Assembly: GCA_900546445.1 (NCBI GenBank)
Contig: URCV01000027.1
Span: 1-24,111 of the forward strand
Length of the DNA: 24,111 nt
Reading direction: 5' to 3'
Source: an uncultured Bacteroidales bacterium
GTDB taxonomy: Bacteria; Bacteroidota; Bacteroidia; Bacteroidales; UBA932
The first letter of the stretch is position 1. Each line of letters starts with the position of its first letter. The notes under the pieces are model-generated. The model saw nothing but the letters and a program-made list of their open reading frames with translations. It made no database searches and was not told the origin of the DNA. Positions 1 to 7,217 of this stretch are shown in pieces. Both the position numbers and the translations under genes were made by a program.

Positions 1-492
1 AATACGACCGTCTACGAGGAGCCTGCGGCGGGGATGGACCGCGCCCAGCGCAGGGCTTATAAGGCCCGGGTCTACGCCGCGAAGATCGACTCGCTGGTGC
101 AGTCGCGCGACTATATGTTCTTCCCCAACTCGATGCAGCAGCTGCCCGGCGGAATGATCCGTTCGATCTATGCCGACTACTTCTTTTTCGGGGTGTTCGT
201 CGACCATGTCGAGGTGCACCTGCCTACCGAACGGGGCATCACCCAGTATGTCGAGATGCTGAATTTCGATTCGATGTCGGTCCGCGACTACCGGGCGGCC
301 CGCGTGCAGTGGGGCTGGTCGGTCTCCTTCAATATTTCGGACGGCAACACGCTCTACCACGCCGATTTCGCCGTCTCGACCGCCACGGGCGAAACGGTGC
401 TGACGCTCCTGACGCCCGACGTCACGATGCGCTACGTCGGCTGGCTGTGGAACAAGCGGGTGAACGACCCGCGGTATCGCAGGATGGATTAG
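1..492 (+). CDS. DUF4251 domain protein, 5'-truncated by window edge
   Basis: The frame is open from base 1, with 11 codons before the first ATG at 34, so the gene almost certainly begins outside the window and its signal peptide is not visible. The visible product resembles the Bacteroidetes DUF4251 family: a basic, Ala/Arg-rich stretch (AQRRAYKARVYAAKIDSLV), then a segment reading DYMFFPNSMQQLPGG and SIYADYFFFGVFVDHVEV, then beta-strand-rich sequence to the C-terminus. The family is usually exported and has no assigned function. Third codon positions are mostly G or C, clearly richer than in the genes after about position 1000. It converges on the FGE fragment and shares a terminator with it. 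The family call is from memory of the pattern. The exact function is unknown. Confidence 0.7.
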   Translation, partial: NTTVYEEPAAGMDRAQRRAYKARVYAAKIDSLVQSRDYMFFPNSMQQLPGGMIRSIYADYFFFGVFVDHVEVHLPTERGITQYVEMLNFDSMSVRDYRAARVQWGWSVSFNISDGNTLYHADFAVSTATGETVLTLLTPDVTMRYVGWLWNKRVNDPRYRRMD

Positions 493-502
493 AAAATGAA
501 GG

Positions 503-540
503 ATAAAACGGCGCCGAATCAATTATAGGCGCCGTTTTAT
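503..540. terminator. Bidirectional rho-independent terminator
   Basis: A perfect 13-base inverted repeat (ATAAAACGGCGCC at 503-515 and its complement at 528-540) flanks a 12-base loop. The GC core is bordered by A and T runs on both sides, so it can stop transcription from the DUF4251 gene rightward and from the FGE fragment leftward. It begins 11 bases after one stop codon and ends 7 bases before the other. Confidence 0.9.
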
Positions 541-546
541 CTGAAA

Positions 547-1260
547 TTACTCGGTACTCATGGCCAGCCTCAAACCTACATAATCCGAATTGTAAGATTG
601 TGCAGGCCTGTGTGATACGCGTGCGGAATTGGACCAAATAGCCCAACATCCGCCCCGTATAACGCGCATAGACCCGCTTTGCGGACCTTGTGGATTTGTT
701 TGAGGTTCCTCGGGATAATCGCCCAGCCAGTCACTGCAATATTCGTAAAGATTACCGCCCATGTCATACAATCCCAGTTCATTGGGTAATAACTGTTTTA
801 CATAATGCGGGCTGTTTCCATTGTTACGTAACTCCCAATAATCCCACTTGTTTTCATTGAGTATATAGGTTCCGGCATTGTTGTAACACCAGGCCGCCAG
901 GATCGAAATGTCGGAGCCCGGATAAATGTGTCCCTGGGATCGGTTGCCTCCCCGTGCTGCATATTCCCATTCGGCCTTTGAGCGCTCGAGAAGTGTCTGT
1001 CTCTGCTTGGCGGCTTCAGAGAGAATCTGAGCCTGCTGTGTGTGCGCTTCTGCGATCATCTGATCACGCAGTTGCTGGAGATGCTCCACTTCTTCTCTGG
1101 CTTTCTGTGCGTCGCGAAGGCTTCCTTCTATTTTCTCCTGCCTTTTATCGACCATCCCTGTGATGACAGGGAAGCCGAACTTCGCCAATATTACGAATAC
1201 GATGGCGAATATAAGGGTCATCCAAAAGATGAGACCGCTATCAGGAGTAACGAGATTCAT
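547..1260 (-). CDS. atpF: Chimeric ORF: ATP synthase b subunit N-terminus joined to FGE-sulfatase C-terminus
   Basis: Residues 1 to about 95 are a normal start of AtpF: one membrane helix (about 10-32, FWMTLIFAIVFVILAKFG) followed by a charged stator helix with VDKRQEKIEGSLRDAQKA. Its ATG overlaps the atpE stop by one base (TAATG), as expected in the operon. From residue 96 the protein switches to the FGE/sulfatase-modifying-factor fold: AEWEYAARGG, NELGLYDMGGNLYEYCSDW, RVIRGGCW, RVSHRP and a GLRLA end, closing at TAA. A b subunit normally continues its helix to about 160 residues, and FGE domains start more than 100 residues before AEWEYAARGG. Both proteins are therefore truncated exactly at the join. 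The product is unlikely to work as either. Each half is identified confidently; the reality of the joined gene is doubtful. Confidence 0.85.
   Translation of the reverse strand: MNLVTPDSGLIFWMTLIFAIVFVILAKFGFPVITGMVDKRQEKIEGSLRDAQKAREEVEHLQQLRDQMIAEAHTQQAQILSEAAKQRQTLLERSKAEWEYAARGGNRSQGHIYPGSDISILAAWCYNNAGTYILNENKWDYWELRNNGNSPHYVKQLLPNELGLYDMGGNLYEYCSDWLGDYPEEPQTNPQGPQSGSMRVIRGGCWAIWSNSARVSHRPAQSYNSDYVGLRLAMSTE
961..981. other. Breakpoint between atpF and FGE sequences
   Basis: Reading leftward, codons for LERSK (AtpF helix) run directly into AEWEYAARGG (FGE core, usually preceded by LPTE). The shared Ala-Glu codons at 970-975 are possible microhomology. No insertion sequence, tRNA or target duplication is visible here. 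The atpH, atpA and atpG genes expected beyond atpF are missing, and sequence on the left half belongs to unrelated genes. Confidence 0.7.
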
Positions 1261-1502
1261 TATTTAAGAACGCCGAGAAGACAAACCAATATTGCGAAAA
1301 GACAAGCACCTTCCACGAGGGCACCTACGATGATGGCCATCATCTGATATTTTCCTGTAAACTCAGGCTGACGCGCACCGGCATCGATGGCTGCCTTACC
1401 GATTTTACTTATACCGAATGCGGCTGCAAATGCTGCGATGGCTGCAGCGATTCCAAATAGGGCTTTACCTAAGCCTGCTTGAAGAATAATTGATAGTAAC
1501 AT
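1260..1502 (-). CDS. atpE: ATP synthase F0 subunit c
   Basis: This 80-residue protein is the membrane rotor subunit of F1F0 ATP synthase, a hairpin of two Ala/Gly-rich helices (about 10-36 and 52-78). The polar loop holds the conserved Arg44-Gln45-Pro46 that contacts the central stalk. The ion-carrying carboxylate is Glu64 in GALVEGACLF. It is followed by Gly, and I see no Ser/Thr next to it as in known Na+-binding rings, so H+ coupling is the simpler reading, though this is inference. The gene lies 16 bases after the atpB stop in reverse order of the map (atpE is upstream of atpF and downstream of atpB). No Shine-Dalgarno is visible, which is usual for this phylum. Confidence 0.97.
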   Translation of the reverse strand: MLLSIILQAGLGKALFGIAAAIAAFAAAFGISKIGKAAIDAGARQPEFTGKYQMMAIIVGALVEGACLFAILVCLLGVLK

Positions 1503-1518
1503 AATGATTTATAATTTT

Positions 1519-2538
1519 TTAATGTTGTCTTGACAATCCTATGAATACGCTCGAAAGCATAGTGAATACGTAAGCTTGGATGAATGCTACGAGCAGTTCG
1601 AGTACATCGAGGAACACTCCGAACAGTACTGCTATCGCGCTCAGACCCCCGTTAAGTGCAGCCCCTAACTTGGCAGTCAGGAAGACCACTGCGACCACTC
1701 CGAGCAGCATGATGTGTCCTGCGACGATATTGGCAAACAATCGTATCATCAAACTGAATGGTTTTGTGAACATTCCCACTATCTCGATGATAGGCATAAG
1801 CGGCAGTGGAGCTTTCAGCGGCAGCGGAACGTCCGGCCAGAGTATGTCTTTCCAGTAGTGCTTGTTTCCGAAGATGTTAACCGCGAGGAAGGTGAATATA
1901 GCCAGGCACATGGTGATGGCTATGTTACCTGTCACATTCGCTCCTCCGGGGAAGAATGGCACTATTCCCATTATATTGTTCACGAATATAAAGAAGAACA
2001 GGGTCAGCAGAAAAGAAGAGTATCTTTTGTAATCTTGTCCTACACAGGGCTTTATAACCTCGTCCATAAGCATGCATATAAGCATCTCGATGGTTCCCGT
2101 AAAGCCTCCCGGTACTTCGTTCAGTGCGTCGTGCTTCCTGTACCAGCGAGCCGGCAGCAGGATTACCAGCAGGAGAACCAGACAATTTATGAAAAGCGCC
2201 AACACGTTCTTCGTGATAGACAGGTCCAGAGGCTTTTTCAGAGTGCCGTCAGGAAGTCTTTCCATCAGCTTTCCGCTTTCTTCGTCCAGAACGAAGTTCT
2301 CGTAGGTGCCTTCGTGGCTTATCCTCTTCGACGAGAATGTATGCCAATCGCCTTCGGCATCGCGGAGTATGACGGGAAGATAAATACTTATGTGCTTGTT
2401 ATTTACAGTGGTGATATGCCACTCGTAAGCATCGCTGATGTGCCCGAAGATGAGGTGGTTTACATCCACATCGTCTTCTGCTTTGAGCGGAAGTGCAAAA
2501 AGCAGTAAGAGAGGAAATATAAAGCTCCATTTTTTCAT
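1519..2538 (-). CDS. atpB: ATP synthase F0 subunit a
   Basis: This is the stator channel subunit of F1F0 ATP synthase. A start at 2538 gives 339 residues. It begins MKKWSFIFPLLLLFALPLKA, a signal-peptide-like segment, and its ATG overlaps the atpC TGA (ATGA coupling). A GTG at 2550 is possible but less likely. After a roughly 100-residue extracytoplasmic extension, common in Bacteroidetes AtpB, come about five membrane helices. The essential arginine lies in MIRLFANIVAGH (Arg266 in this numbering), facing the c-ring glutamate. The segment GMFTKPFSLMIRLFANI is the family signature. It is co-transcribed with atpD and atpC upstream and atpE downstream. Confidence 0.96.
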   Translation of the reverse strand: MKKWSFIFPLLLLFALPLKAEDDVDVNHLIFGHISDAYEWHITTVNNKHISIYLPVILRDAEGDWHTFSSKRISHEGTYENFVLDEESGKLMERLPDGTLKKPLDLSITKNVLALFINCLVLLLVILLPARWYRKHDALNEVPGGFTGTIEMLICMLMDEVIKPCVGQDYKRYSSFLLTLFFFIFVNNIMGIVPFFPGGANVTGNIAITMCLAIFTFLAVNIFGNKHYWKDILWPDVPLPLKAPLPLMPIIEIVGMFTKPFSLMIRLFANIVAGHIMLLGVVAVVFLTAKLGAALNGGLSAIAVLFGVFLDVLELLVAFIQAYVFTMLSSVFIGLSRQH

Positions 2539-2774
2539 AATTCTACGCACGCTGTGATTGCAGAGTCCTTAACTCTTGCGATGCCTGATTTTATATGTAT
2601 GTTATCCGTCGTGTCTCCTTTCCGCATCTTAATGTCGCCTTCGACGAGGGTGGACATAAGGTCGGCGTGATGGTCGAGCACTTCGAACTCACCGATTTCT
2701 CCCGGAAGAAAAACCGCGTCAGCCGTGCCTGAAAACACCGTCGCCTCTGCTGAAAGTATCTTAATTCTTATCAT
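2535..2774 (-). CDS. atpC: ATP synthase F1 subunit epsilon, short form
   Basis: This 79-residue protein matches the N-terminal beta-sandwich of the epsilon subunit, which links the rotor stalk to the c ring (IKILSAEATVFSGTADAVFLPGEIGEFEVLDHHADL is spread over residues 4-39). The C-terminal two-helix domain, which in many bacteria inhibits ATP hydrolysis, is absent. Proteins of about 80 residues are usual in Bacteroidetes, so this is not a truncation. It overlaps atpD upstream by 14 bases and atpB downstream by 4 bases, which implies translational coupling. Lack of the inhibitory domain suggests the complex is regulated another way (inference). Confidence 0.95.
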   Translation of the reverse strand: MIRIKILSAEATVFSGTADAVFLPGEIGEFEVLDHHADLMSTLVEGDIKMRKGDTTDNIHIKSGIARVKDSAITACVEL

Positions 2775-4290
2775 TTACGTTCGAAAGAAGGGTTTTACTC
2801 TTTTCTATGGCGTCTTCTATGGTGCCCACATTGAGGAAAGCCTGCTCCGGAATGTCATCGCACTCTCCGTCGAGAATCATATTGAATCCCTTGATGGTAT
2901 CTTCGATGTCGACCATCACTCCCTTCAGTCCGGTAAACTGCTCTGCCACGCTGAATGGCTGGGAGAGGAAGCGCTGTACCTTTCTCGCGCGGTAAACCGT
3001 AAGTTTGTCCTCGTCCGAAAGCTCGTCCATACCCAATATCGCGATGATGTCCTGCAATTCCTTATACTTCTGCAGAATCTGCTTTACCCTCTGCGCGGTG
3101 TTATAGTGAGCCTCGCCTACGATGAGCGGGTCGAGGATTCTGGAAGTGGATTCCAGAGGGTCCACTGCAGGGTAGATACCCAACTCCGCCACTTTTCGGC
3201 TAAGCACCGTAGTCGCGTCGAGGTGAGAGAACGTCGTCGCAGGAGCAGGGTCGGTAAGGTCATCCGCCGGCACGTATACGGCCTGTACGGAAGTGATGGA
3301 GCCGTTCTTCGTGGAGGTGATTCGCTCCTGCATCTGTCCCATCTCACTGGCCAATGTAGGCTGATAACCCACAGCCGAAGGCATACGTCCCAGAAGTGCC
3401 GACACCTCGGAGCCTGCCTGCGTGAAACGGAAGATGTTGTCGATGAAGAACAGGATGTCCTTAGGGTCCTCCGGATTCGTGCTATCCCTGAAGCTCTCGG
3501 CCAATGTCAATCCCGACAGAGCCACGTCGCTACGTGCTCCAGGCGGCTCGTTCATCTGGCCGAAGACCATTACGACCTGGCTTTTGTTAAGTTCCTTCTT
3601 GTCTATTTCGGAAAGTTCCCAACGGCCCTCTTCCATGGATTTCTCGAATTCGTCACCGTATTTGATGACGTCCGATTCTATCATTTCCCTAAGCAGGTCG
3701 TTACCCTCACGAGTTCGTTCTCCCACTCCGGCAAATACCGAGAATCCATTGTGCCTTTTAGCGATATTGTTAATCAACTCTTTGATAAGCACGGTCTTTC
3801 CCACGCCGGCGCCACCGAAAAGACCGATCTTTCCGCCCTTTAGATAAGGCTCCAGCAAGTCGATTACCTTAATTCCGGTGTAGAGTACCTCCTTAGTAGT
3901 CTTGAGGTCCTCGAATTTAGGTGGGTCCCTGTGGATAGGGAGTGCATCTTCCACATCCAGCGGGCTGAGTCCGTCGATAGGCTCTCCCGTGACATTCAAT
4001 ACTCTTCCTCTAATCTGTGAACCTACGGGCATACAGATGTAAGAACCGCGCGAAACGGCCTCCATACCTCTGGTGAGTCCGTCAGTGGAGTCCATAGCCA
4101 CACATCTTACGGTATTCTCGCCGATGTGCTGCTGAACTTCAAGAGTTATCTTGGCACCATTTACTCTGGTGACATAAAGGGCCTCGTGAATAAGTGGCAA
4201 CTCGAATTCCTTATCTTCGCTCAAATCGAAGTGAACGTCGACCACCGGGCCTACTATTTGGGAAATATGTCCTGTTACTGTGTCTGGCAT
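2761..4290 (-). CDS. atpD: ATP synthase F1 subunit beta
   Basis: This 509-residue catalytic beta subunit makes ATP from ADP and phosphate in the F1 head. It has the N-terminal beta-barrel (GHISQIVGPVVDVHF), the P-loop GGAGVGKT at 159-166, GERTREGND at 190-198 with the catalytic Glu region, the Walker B strand ending ILFFIDNIFRF, and the DELSDED loop near the C-terminus that meets the gamma subunit. The ATG at 4290 is the first in frame and gives the normal N-terminus. As usual in Bacteroidetes, atpD leads the operon, ahead of atpC. A TATATTTG -7 box lies 30 bases upstream. The partner alpha and gamma genes are not in the window. Confidence 0.98.
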   Translation of the reverse strand: MPDTVTGHISQIVGPVVDVHFDLSEDKEFELPLIHEALYVTRVNGAKITLEVQQHIGENTVRCVAMDSTDGLTRGMEAVSRGSYICMPVGSQIRGRVLNVTGEPIDGLSPLDVEDALPIHRDPPKFEDLKTTKEVLYTGIKVIDLLEPYLKGGKIGLFGGAGVGKTVLIKELINNIAKRHNGFSVFAGVGERTREGNDLLREMIESDVIKYGDEFEKSMEEGRWELSEIDKKELNKSQVVMVFGQMNEPPGARSDVALSGLTLAESFRDSTNPEDPKDILFFIDNIFRFTQAGSEVSALLGRMPSAVGYQPTLASEMGQMQERITSTKNGSITSVQAVYVPADDLTDPAPATTFSHLDATTVLSRKVAELGIYPAVDPLESTSRILDPLIVGEAHYNTAQRVKQILQKYKELQDIIAILGMDELSDEDKLTVYRARKVQRFLSQPFSVAEQFTGLKGVMVDIEDTIKGFNMILDGECDDIPEQAFLNVGTIEDAIEKSKTLLSNVNDKN

Positions 4291-4320
4291 ATTGTTTAAT
4301 TTTAATTAGATTAGAATCAA

Positions 4321-4328
4321 CAAATATA
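4321..4328 (-). promoter_or_regulatory. -7 box of the atp operon promoter
   Basis: The minus strand reads TATATTTG, a perfect match to the Bacteroidetes -7 consensus TAnnTTTG, about 30 bases before the atpD ATG. No clear TTTG -33 box is seen at the expected 19-21-base spacing, so support rests on the -7 match and its position. Confidence 0.6.
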
Positions 4329-4330
4329 CC

Positions 4331-4369
4331 AAAAAAGCGCATTATATGCCTAATAATTCTATGGCTTTT
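4331..4369 (-). terminator. Weak possible terminator after the CYTH gene
   Basis: On the minus strand AAAAGC (from 4369-4364) can pair with GCTTTT (4338-4333), followed by two more T residues, with a 25-base AT-rich loop. It lies between the CYTH stop and the atp -7 box, where a terminator would make sense, but the stem is short and AT-rich. Confidence 0.3.
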
Positions 4370-4407
4370 ATTCCATTTCGGTCTAAAAATATTCGAAATT
4401 ACTCTCT

Positions 4408-4884
4408 TTATTTCCAGTTTTTATATGGATTCTTCATAAGCATGGAGTTGAAGTACTTGGGATCTCCCGTAACTTCCTCTCCCAACCACTCCGGCTTGTC
4501 GAAAGGCTCGTTTTCGTCGGCCAATTCGATCTCCGCCACGGTGAGTCCGTCGTTGTCGCCGTAGAATTCGTCGATTTCCCAGACGTGCTTGCCGTCGGTG
4601 TTCTTAACGAGATATCTGGTCTTGTCGATTACATCAGGCTCGGCCAATTTCAAAAGTGCGCGGATTTCCTCTACCGGAATCTCCTTTTCCCACTCGAAAC
4701 GAGCTGCTCCGCCGGCATCTCCCATGCCTTTCACGGTAATGAAGCCCCTGTCTCCTTTAATGCGTACTCTCACCGTTCTCTCAGGAACGGAGGACAGATA
4801 ACCCTGTGTGATGCGAATCTGCTTGAATGCATCCGGTTTGTATTCTCCCTTAACGAGAAACTTTCTTTCTATTTCCAGTGCCAT
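4408..4884 (-). CDS. CYTH / triphosphate tunnel metalloenzyme family protein
   Basis: The 158-residue protein starts MALEIERKFLV, the ExExK metal-binding signature of the CYTH superfamily, which gives the start at 4884. An in-frame start further upstream would add 19 residues before the signature and overrun the promoter box. Later charged beta strands (VRVRIKGDRGFITVKG, RFEWEKEIPVEE, VWEIDEFYG, LTVAEIELADENE) supply the alternating Lys, Arg and Glu residues that line the tunnel. Family members hydrolyse triphosphates such as inorganic tripolyphosphate or, less often, act as adenylate cyclases; the substrate cannot be read here. It is divergent from hppA across a 131-base spacer. Hydrolysing tripolyphosphate would release pyrophosphate, the HppA substrate, so a functional link is possible but only inferred. 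Confidence 0.85.
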   Translation of the reverse strand: MALEIERKFLVKGEYKPDAFKQIRITQGYLSSVPERTVRVRIKGDRGFITVKGMGDAGGAARFEWEKEIPVEEIRALLKLAEPDVIDKTRYLVKNTDGKHVWEIDEFYGDNDGLTVAEIELADENEPFDKPEWLGEEVTGDPKYFNSMLMKNPYKNWK

Positions 4885-4907
4885 GAATTTGTTAGCTGTA
4901 TTACATG

Positions 4908-4915
4908 CAAATTTA
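4908..4915 (-). promoter_or_regulatory. -7 box for the CYTH gene
   Basis: The minus strand reads TAAATTTG, a perfect TAnnTTTG match, 23 bases upstream of the ATG at 4884. The nearest TTG lies 23 bases further upstream, longer than the usual 19-21, so the -33 element is uncertain. Confidence 0.5.
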
Positions 4916-4960
4916 AGCAACTGTCGAATAAGAAAAAACAATTTGGAGGGAGTTGTTAAG

Positions 4961-4991
4961 TTTGTTTCTTTTCATTGTTTAGTTATATTTG
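4961..4991 (+). promoter_or_regulatory. hppA promoter, canonical Bacteroidetes -33/-7
   Basis: TTTG at 4961-4964, a 19-base spacer and TATATTTG at 4984-4991 fit the consensus fully. The predicted transcript starts near 4998, leaving a leader of roughly 18 bases before the ATG at 5016. This also rules out a start at 4989 inside the promoter. Confidence 0.8.
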
Positions 4992-5015
4992 CAAAAACTA
5001 TTAACCAACAGGTAT

Positions 5016-7217
5016 ATGAACACACTATTTTATTTTGTTCCGGCGGCTTCGGTTCTAGCTTTGGTTTTTGCCGCCATTTTTTATCGTCAGATGAGAAGGG
5101 AGGATGAAGGAACTCCGACTATGAAACAGATCGCGCTATACGTGCGCGAGGGAGCTATGGCATATTTGAGACAGCAATATAAGGTCGTGATCATCGTCTT
5201 TATAGTACTGGCTCTTTTCTTTTCAGTCCTTGCCTACGTGTTCCACATCCAGAATCCGTGGGTGCCATTCGCTTTCCTGACGGGAGGTTTCTTCTCAGGT
5301 CTTGCCGGTTTCATCGGTATGAAAACAGCCACCTATGCTTCGGGTCGCACTGCCAACGCTTGTCGTCGCAGTCTTAACGCCGGTCTTAAGGTGGCATTCC
5401 GTTCCGGTGCGGTTATGGGTCTTACGGTCGTAGGACTTGGCCTTTTGGACATCAGTTTGTGGTACTGGGTGCTGTCGGCGTTCTATGATATGAGCGTGTC
5501 TCAGAACCTCATAATCATCACTACCACTATGCTTACGTTCGGTATGGGTGCCTCCACTCAGGCGCTTTTCGCCAGAGTCGGTGGAGGTATCTACACTAAG
5601 GCGGCCGACGTGGGCGCCGACATCGTAGGTAAGGTGGAGAGCGACCTTCCGGAAGATGACCCTCGTAACCCTGCTACCATCGCCGACAATGTGGGCGATA
5701 ACGTAGGTGACGTGGCAGGTATGGGTGCCGACTTGTATGAGTCTTATTGCGGCTCCATCCTTTCTACTATGGCACTTGGTGCGTCTGCCTTCTTTATGGA
5801 CGGTACTGCTATGCAGATGAAGGCCATTATCGCTCCTATGCTTATCGCAGCAGTGGGCGTTCTGCTTTCAGTTCTCTGTATCTTCACCGTAAGGACTAAG
5901 GAAGGTGCGGGTATGAAGGAACTTCTGAAGTCTATGAGCTTCGGAACTAATTTGGCAGCCGTGTTGTCGGGATTGGCCACATTCGGCATTCTGGCACTCG
6001 TGTTCGGAACCGAGAGCAATTCTTGGTGGCATCTTTCGCTCAGCGTGATAAGCGGACTTCTGGCAGGTGTAGTCATAGGCAAGAGTACGGAGTACTACAC
6101 TTCTCACTCTTATAAGCCTACCCAGAAACTTGCAGAGAGTGCGCAGACAGGTCCTGCCACCGTGGTAATCAGCGGTGTGGGCTTGGGTATGATTTCTACC
6201 TGCGTCCCTGTGGTGACCATCGCGTGCGCGATTATTCTTTCGTATCTCTGTGCCATCGGCTTCGACGTGGAAAATATGCTTTCGAGCGCTAACTTGTCAT
6301 TAGGTCTTTACGGCGTGGCCATCGCAGCCGTGGGTATGCTTTCTACGCTTGGCATTACTCTGGCTACCGACGCATACGGCCCTATCGCGGACAATGCCGG
6401 AGGTAACGCCCAAATGAGCGAGCTCGAGCCTGAGGTTCGTGAGCGCACCGACGTTCTGGATGCACTCGGAAACACTACGGCAGCTACCGGAAAGGGATTT
6501 GCCATAGGCTCCGCGGCTCTTACGGCATTGGCATTATTGGCCTCATATATAGAGGAAATCAAGATCGCGGTAGGTCGTGCGAGCGATGCACTGATTAACG
6601 GTGTGGCAGCGGCGAATGCTTCGATTACTGATGTGCTTCAGCACTTTAACGTGAATCTTATGAATCCTAGCGTGCTCGCGGGCGTGTTCATCGGTGCCAT
6701 GATGTCATTCCTGTTCTGCGGTCTTACCATGAACGCAGTGGGTCGCGCCGCTCAGAAGATGGTTCTCGAGGTGCGTAGACAATTTGCCGAGATCAAGGGC
6801 ATCCTCACGGGCGAGGGAACTCCTGATTACAAGCGCTGTGTGGAGATTTCCACTAAAGCGGCTCAGCACGAGATGCTCGTACCTTCCATCGTGGCCATTC
6901 TGGTGCCTATAATCGTGGGATTGGTATTCGGTGTAGCCGGAACTCTCGGACTTCTTATCGGAGGACTTGGCTCGGGATTCGTTCTCGCCATCTTCATGGC
7001 CAATTCCGGCGGTGCTTGGGACAATGCTAAGAAGTATGTGGAAGAAGGACATTGCGGAGGAAAGAATTCCGACGCTCACCACGCTACTGTAGTGGGTGAT
7101 ACCGTGGGCGATCCTTTCAAGGATACGTCAGGTCCTTCACTGAACATCCTCATTAAACTTATGAGTATGGTGTCCATCGTGATGGCAGGCCTTACAGCCA
7201 CAATTCATCTACTGTAG
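5016..7217 (+). CDS. hppA: Membrane-bound ion-pumping pyrophosphatase, K+-dependent type
   Basis: This 733-residue inner-membrane enzyme couples hydrolysis of pyrophosphate to ion export. About 16 hydrophobic segments are visible. The catalytic loops are all present: DVGADIVGKVE with EDDPRNPATIADNVGDNVGD, DAYGPIADNAGGNAQMSE, and near the C-terminus NSGGAWDNAKKYVEEG with HATVVGDTVGDPFKDTSGP. The sequence GNTTAATGKG carries alanine at the position where K+-independent pumps have lysine, so K+ dependence is predicted. Related Bacteroides enzymes pump Na+ and H+ together; I cannot assign the ion from reading alone. The start at 5016 follows a clear promoter. Its last nine bases overlap the 3' end of the convergent namZ gene, leaving no intergenic terminator. 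Confidence 0.97.
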   Translation: MNTLFYFVPAASVLALVFAAIFYRQMRREDEGTPTMKQIALYVREGAMAYLRQQYKVVIIVFIVLALFFSVLAYVFHIQNPWVPFAFLTGGFFSGLAGFIGMKTATYASGRTANACRRSLNAGLKVAFRSGAVMGLTVVGLGLLDISLWYWVLSAFYDMSVSQNLIIITTTMLTFGMGASTQALFARVGGGIYTKAADVGADIVGKVESDLPEDDPRNPATIADNVGDNVGDVAGMGADLYESYCGSILSTMALGASAFFMDGTAMQMKAIIAPMLIAAVGVLLSVLCIFTVRTKEGAGMKELLKSMSFGTNLAAVLSGLATFGILALVFGTESNSWWHLSLSVISGLLAGVVIGKSTEYYTSHSYKPTQKLAESAQTGPATVVISGVGLGMISTCVPVVTIACAIILSYLCAIGFDVENMLSSANLSLGLYGVAIAAVGMLSTLGITLATDAYGPIADNAGGNAQMSELEPEVRERTDVLDALGNTTAATGKGFAIGSAALTALALLASYIEEIKIAVGRASDALINGVAAANASITDVLQHFNVNLMNPSVLAGVFIGAMMSFLFCGLTMNAVGRAAQKMVLEVRRQFAEIKGILTGEGTPDYKRCVEISTKAAQHEMLVPSIVAILVPIIVGLVFGVAGTLGLLIGGLGSGFVLAIFMANSGGAWDNAKKYVEEGHCGGKNSDAHHATVVGDTVGDPFKDTSGPSLNILIKLMSMVSIVMAGLTATIHLL

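Noticed and set aside
1714..2508. A 264-codon plus-strand frame opposite atpB
   Set aside because: It is a shadow of atpB, with low-complexity, unfamiliar protein sequence and no promoter or partner genes.
2535..2774. atpC as a truncated gene
   Set aside because: The short epsilon form without the C-terminal helices is normal in Bacteroidetes, and both gene junctions are intact.
2725..3843. A 372-codon open frame on the plus strand opposite atpD
   Set aside because: It lies fully antisense to the strongly conserved atpD, its product resembles no family, and it lacks a promoter; it reflects atpD codon bias.
4989..5015. Earlier hppA start at 4989
   Set aside because: That start lies within the -7 promoter box, and the ATG at 5016 begins directly before the first membrane helix.
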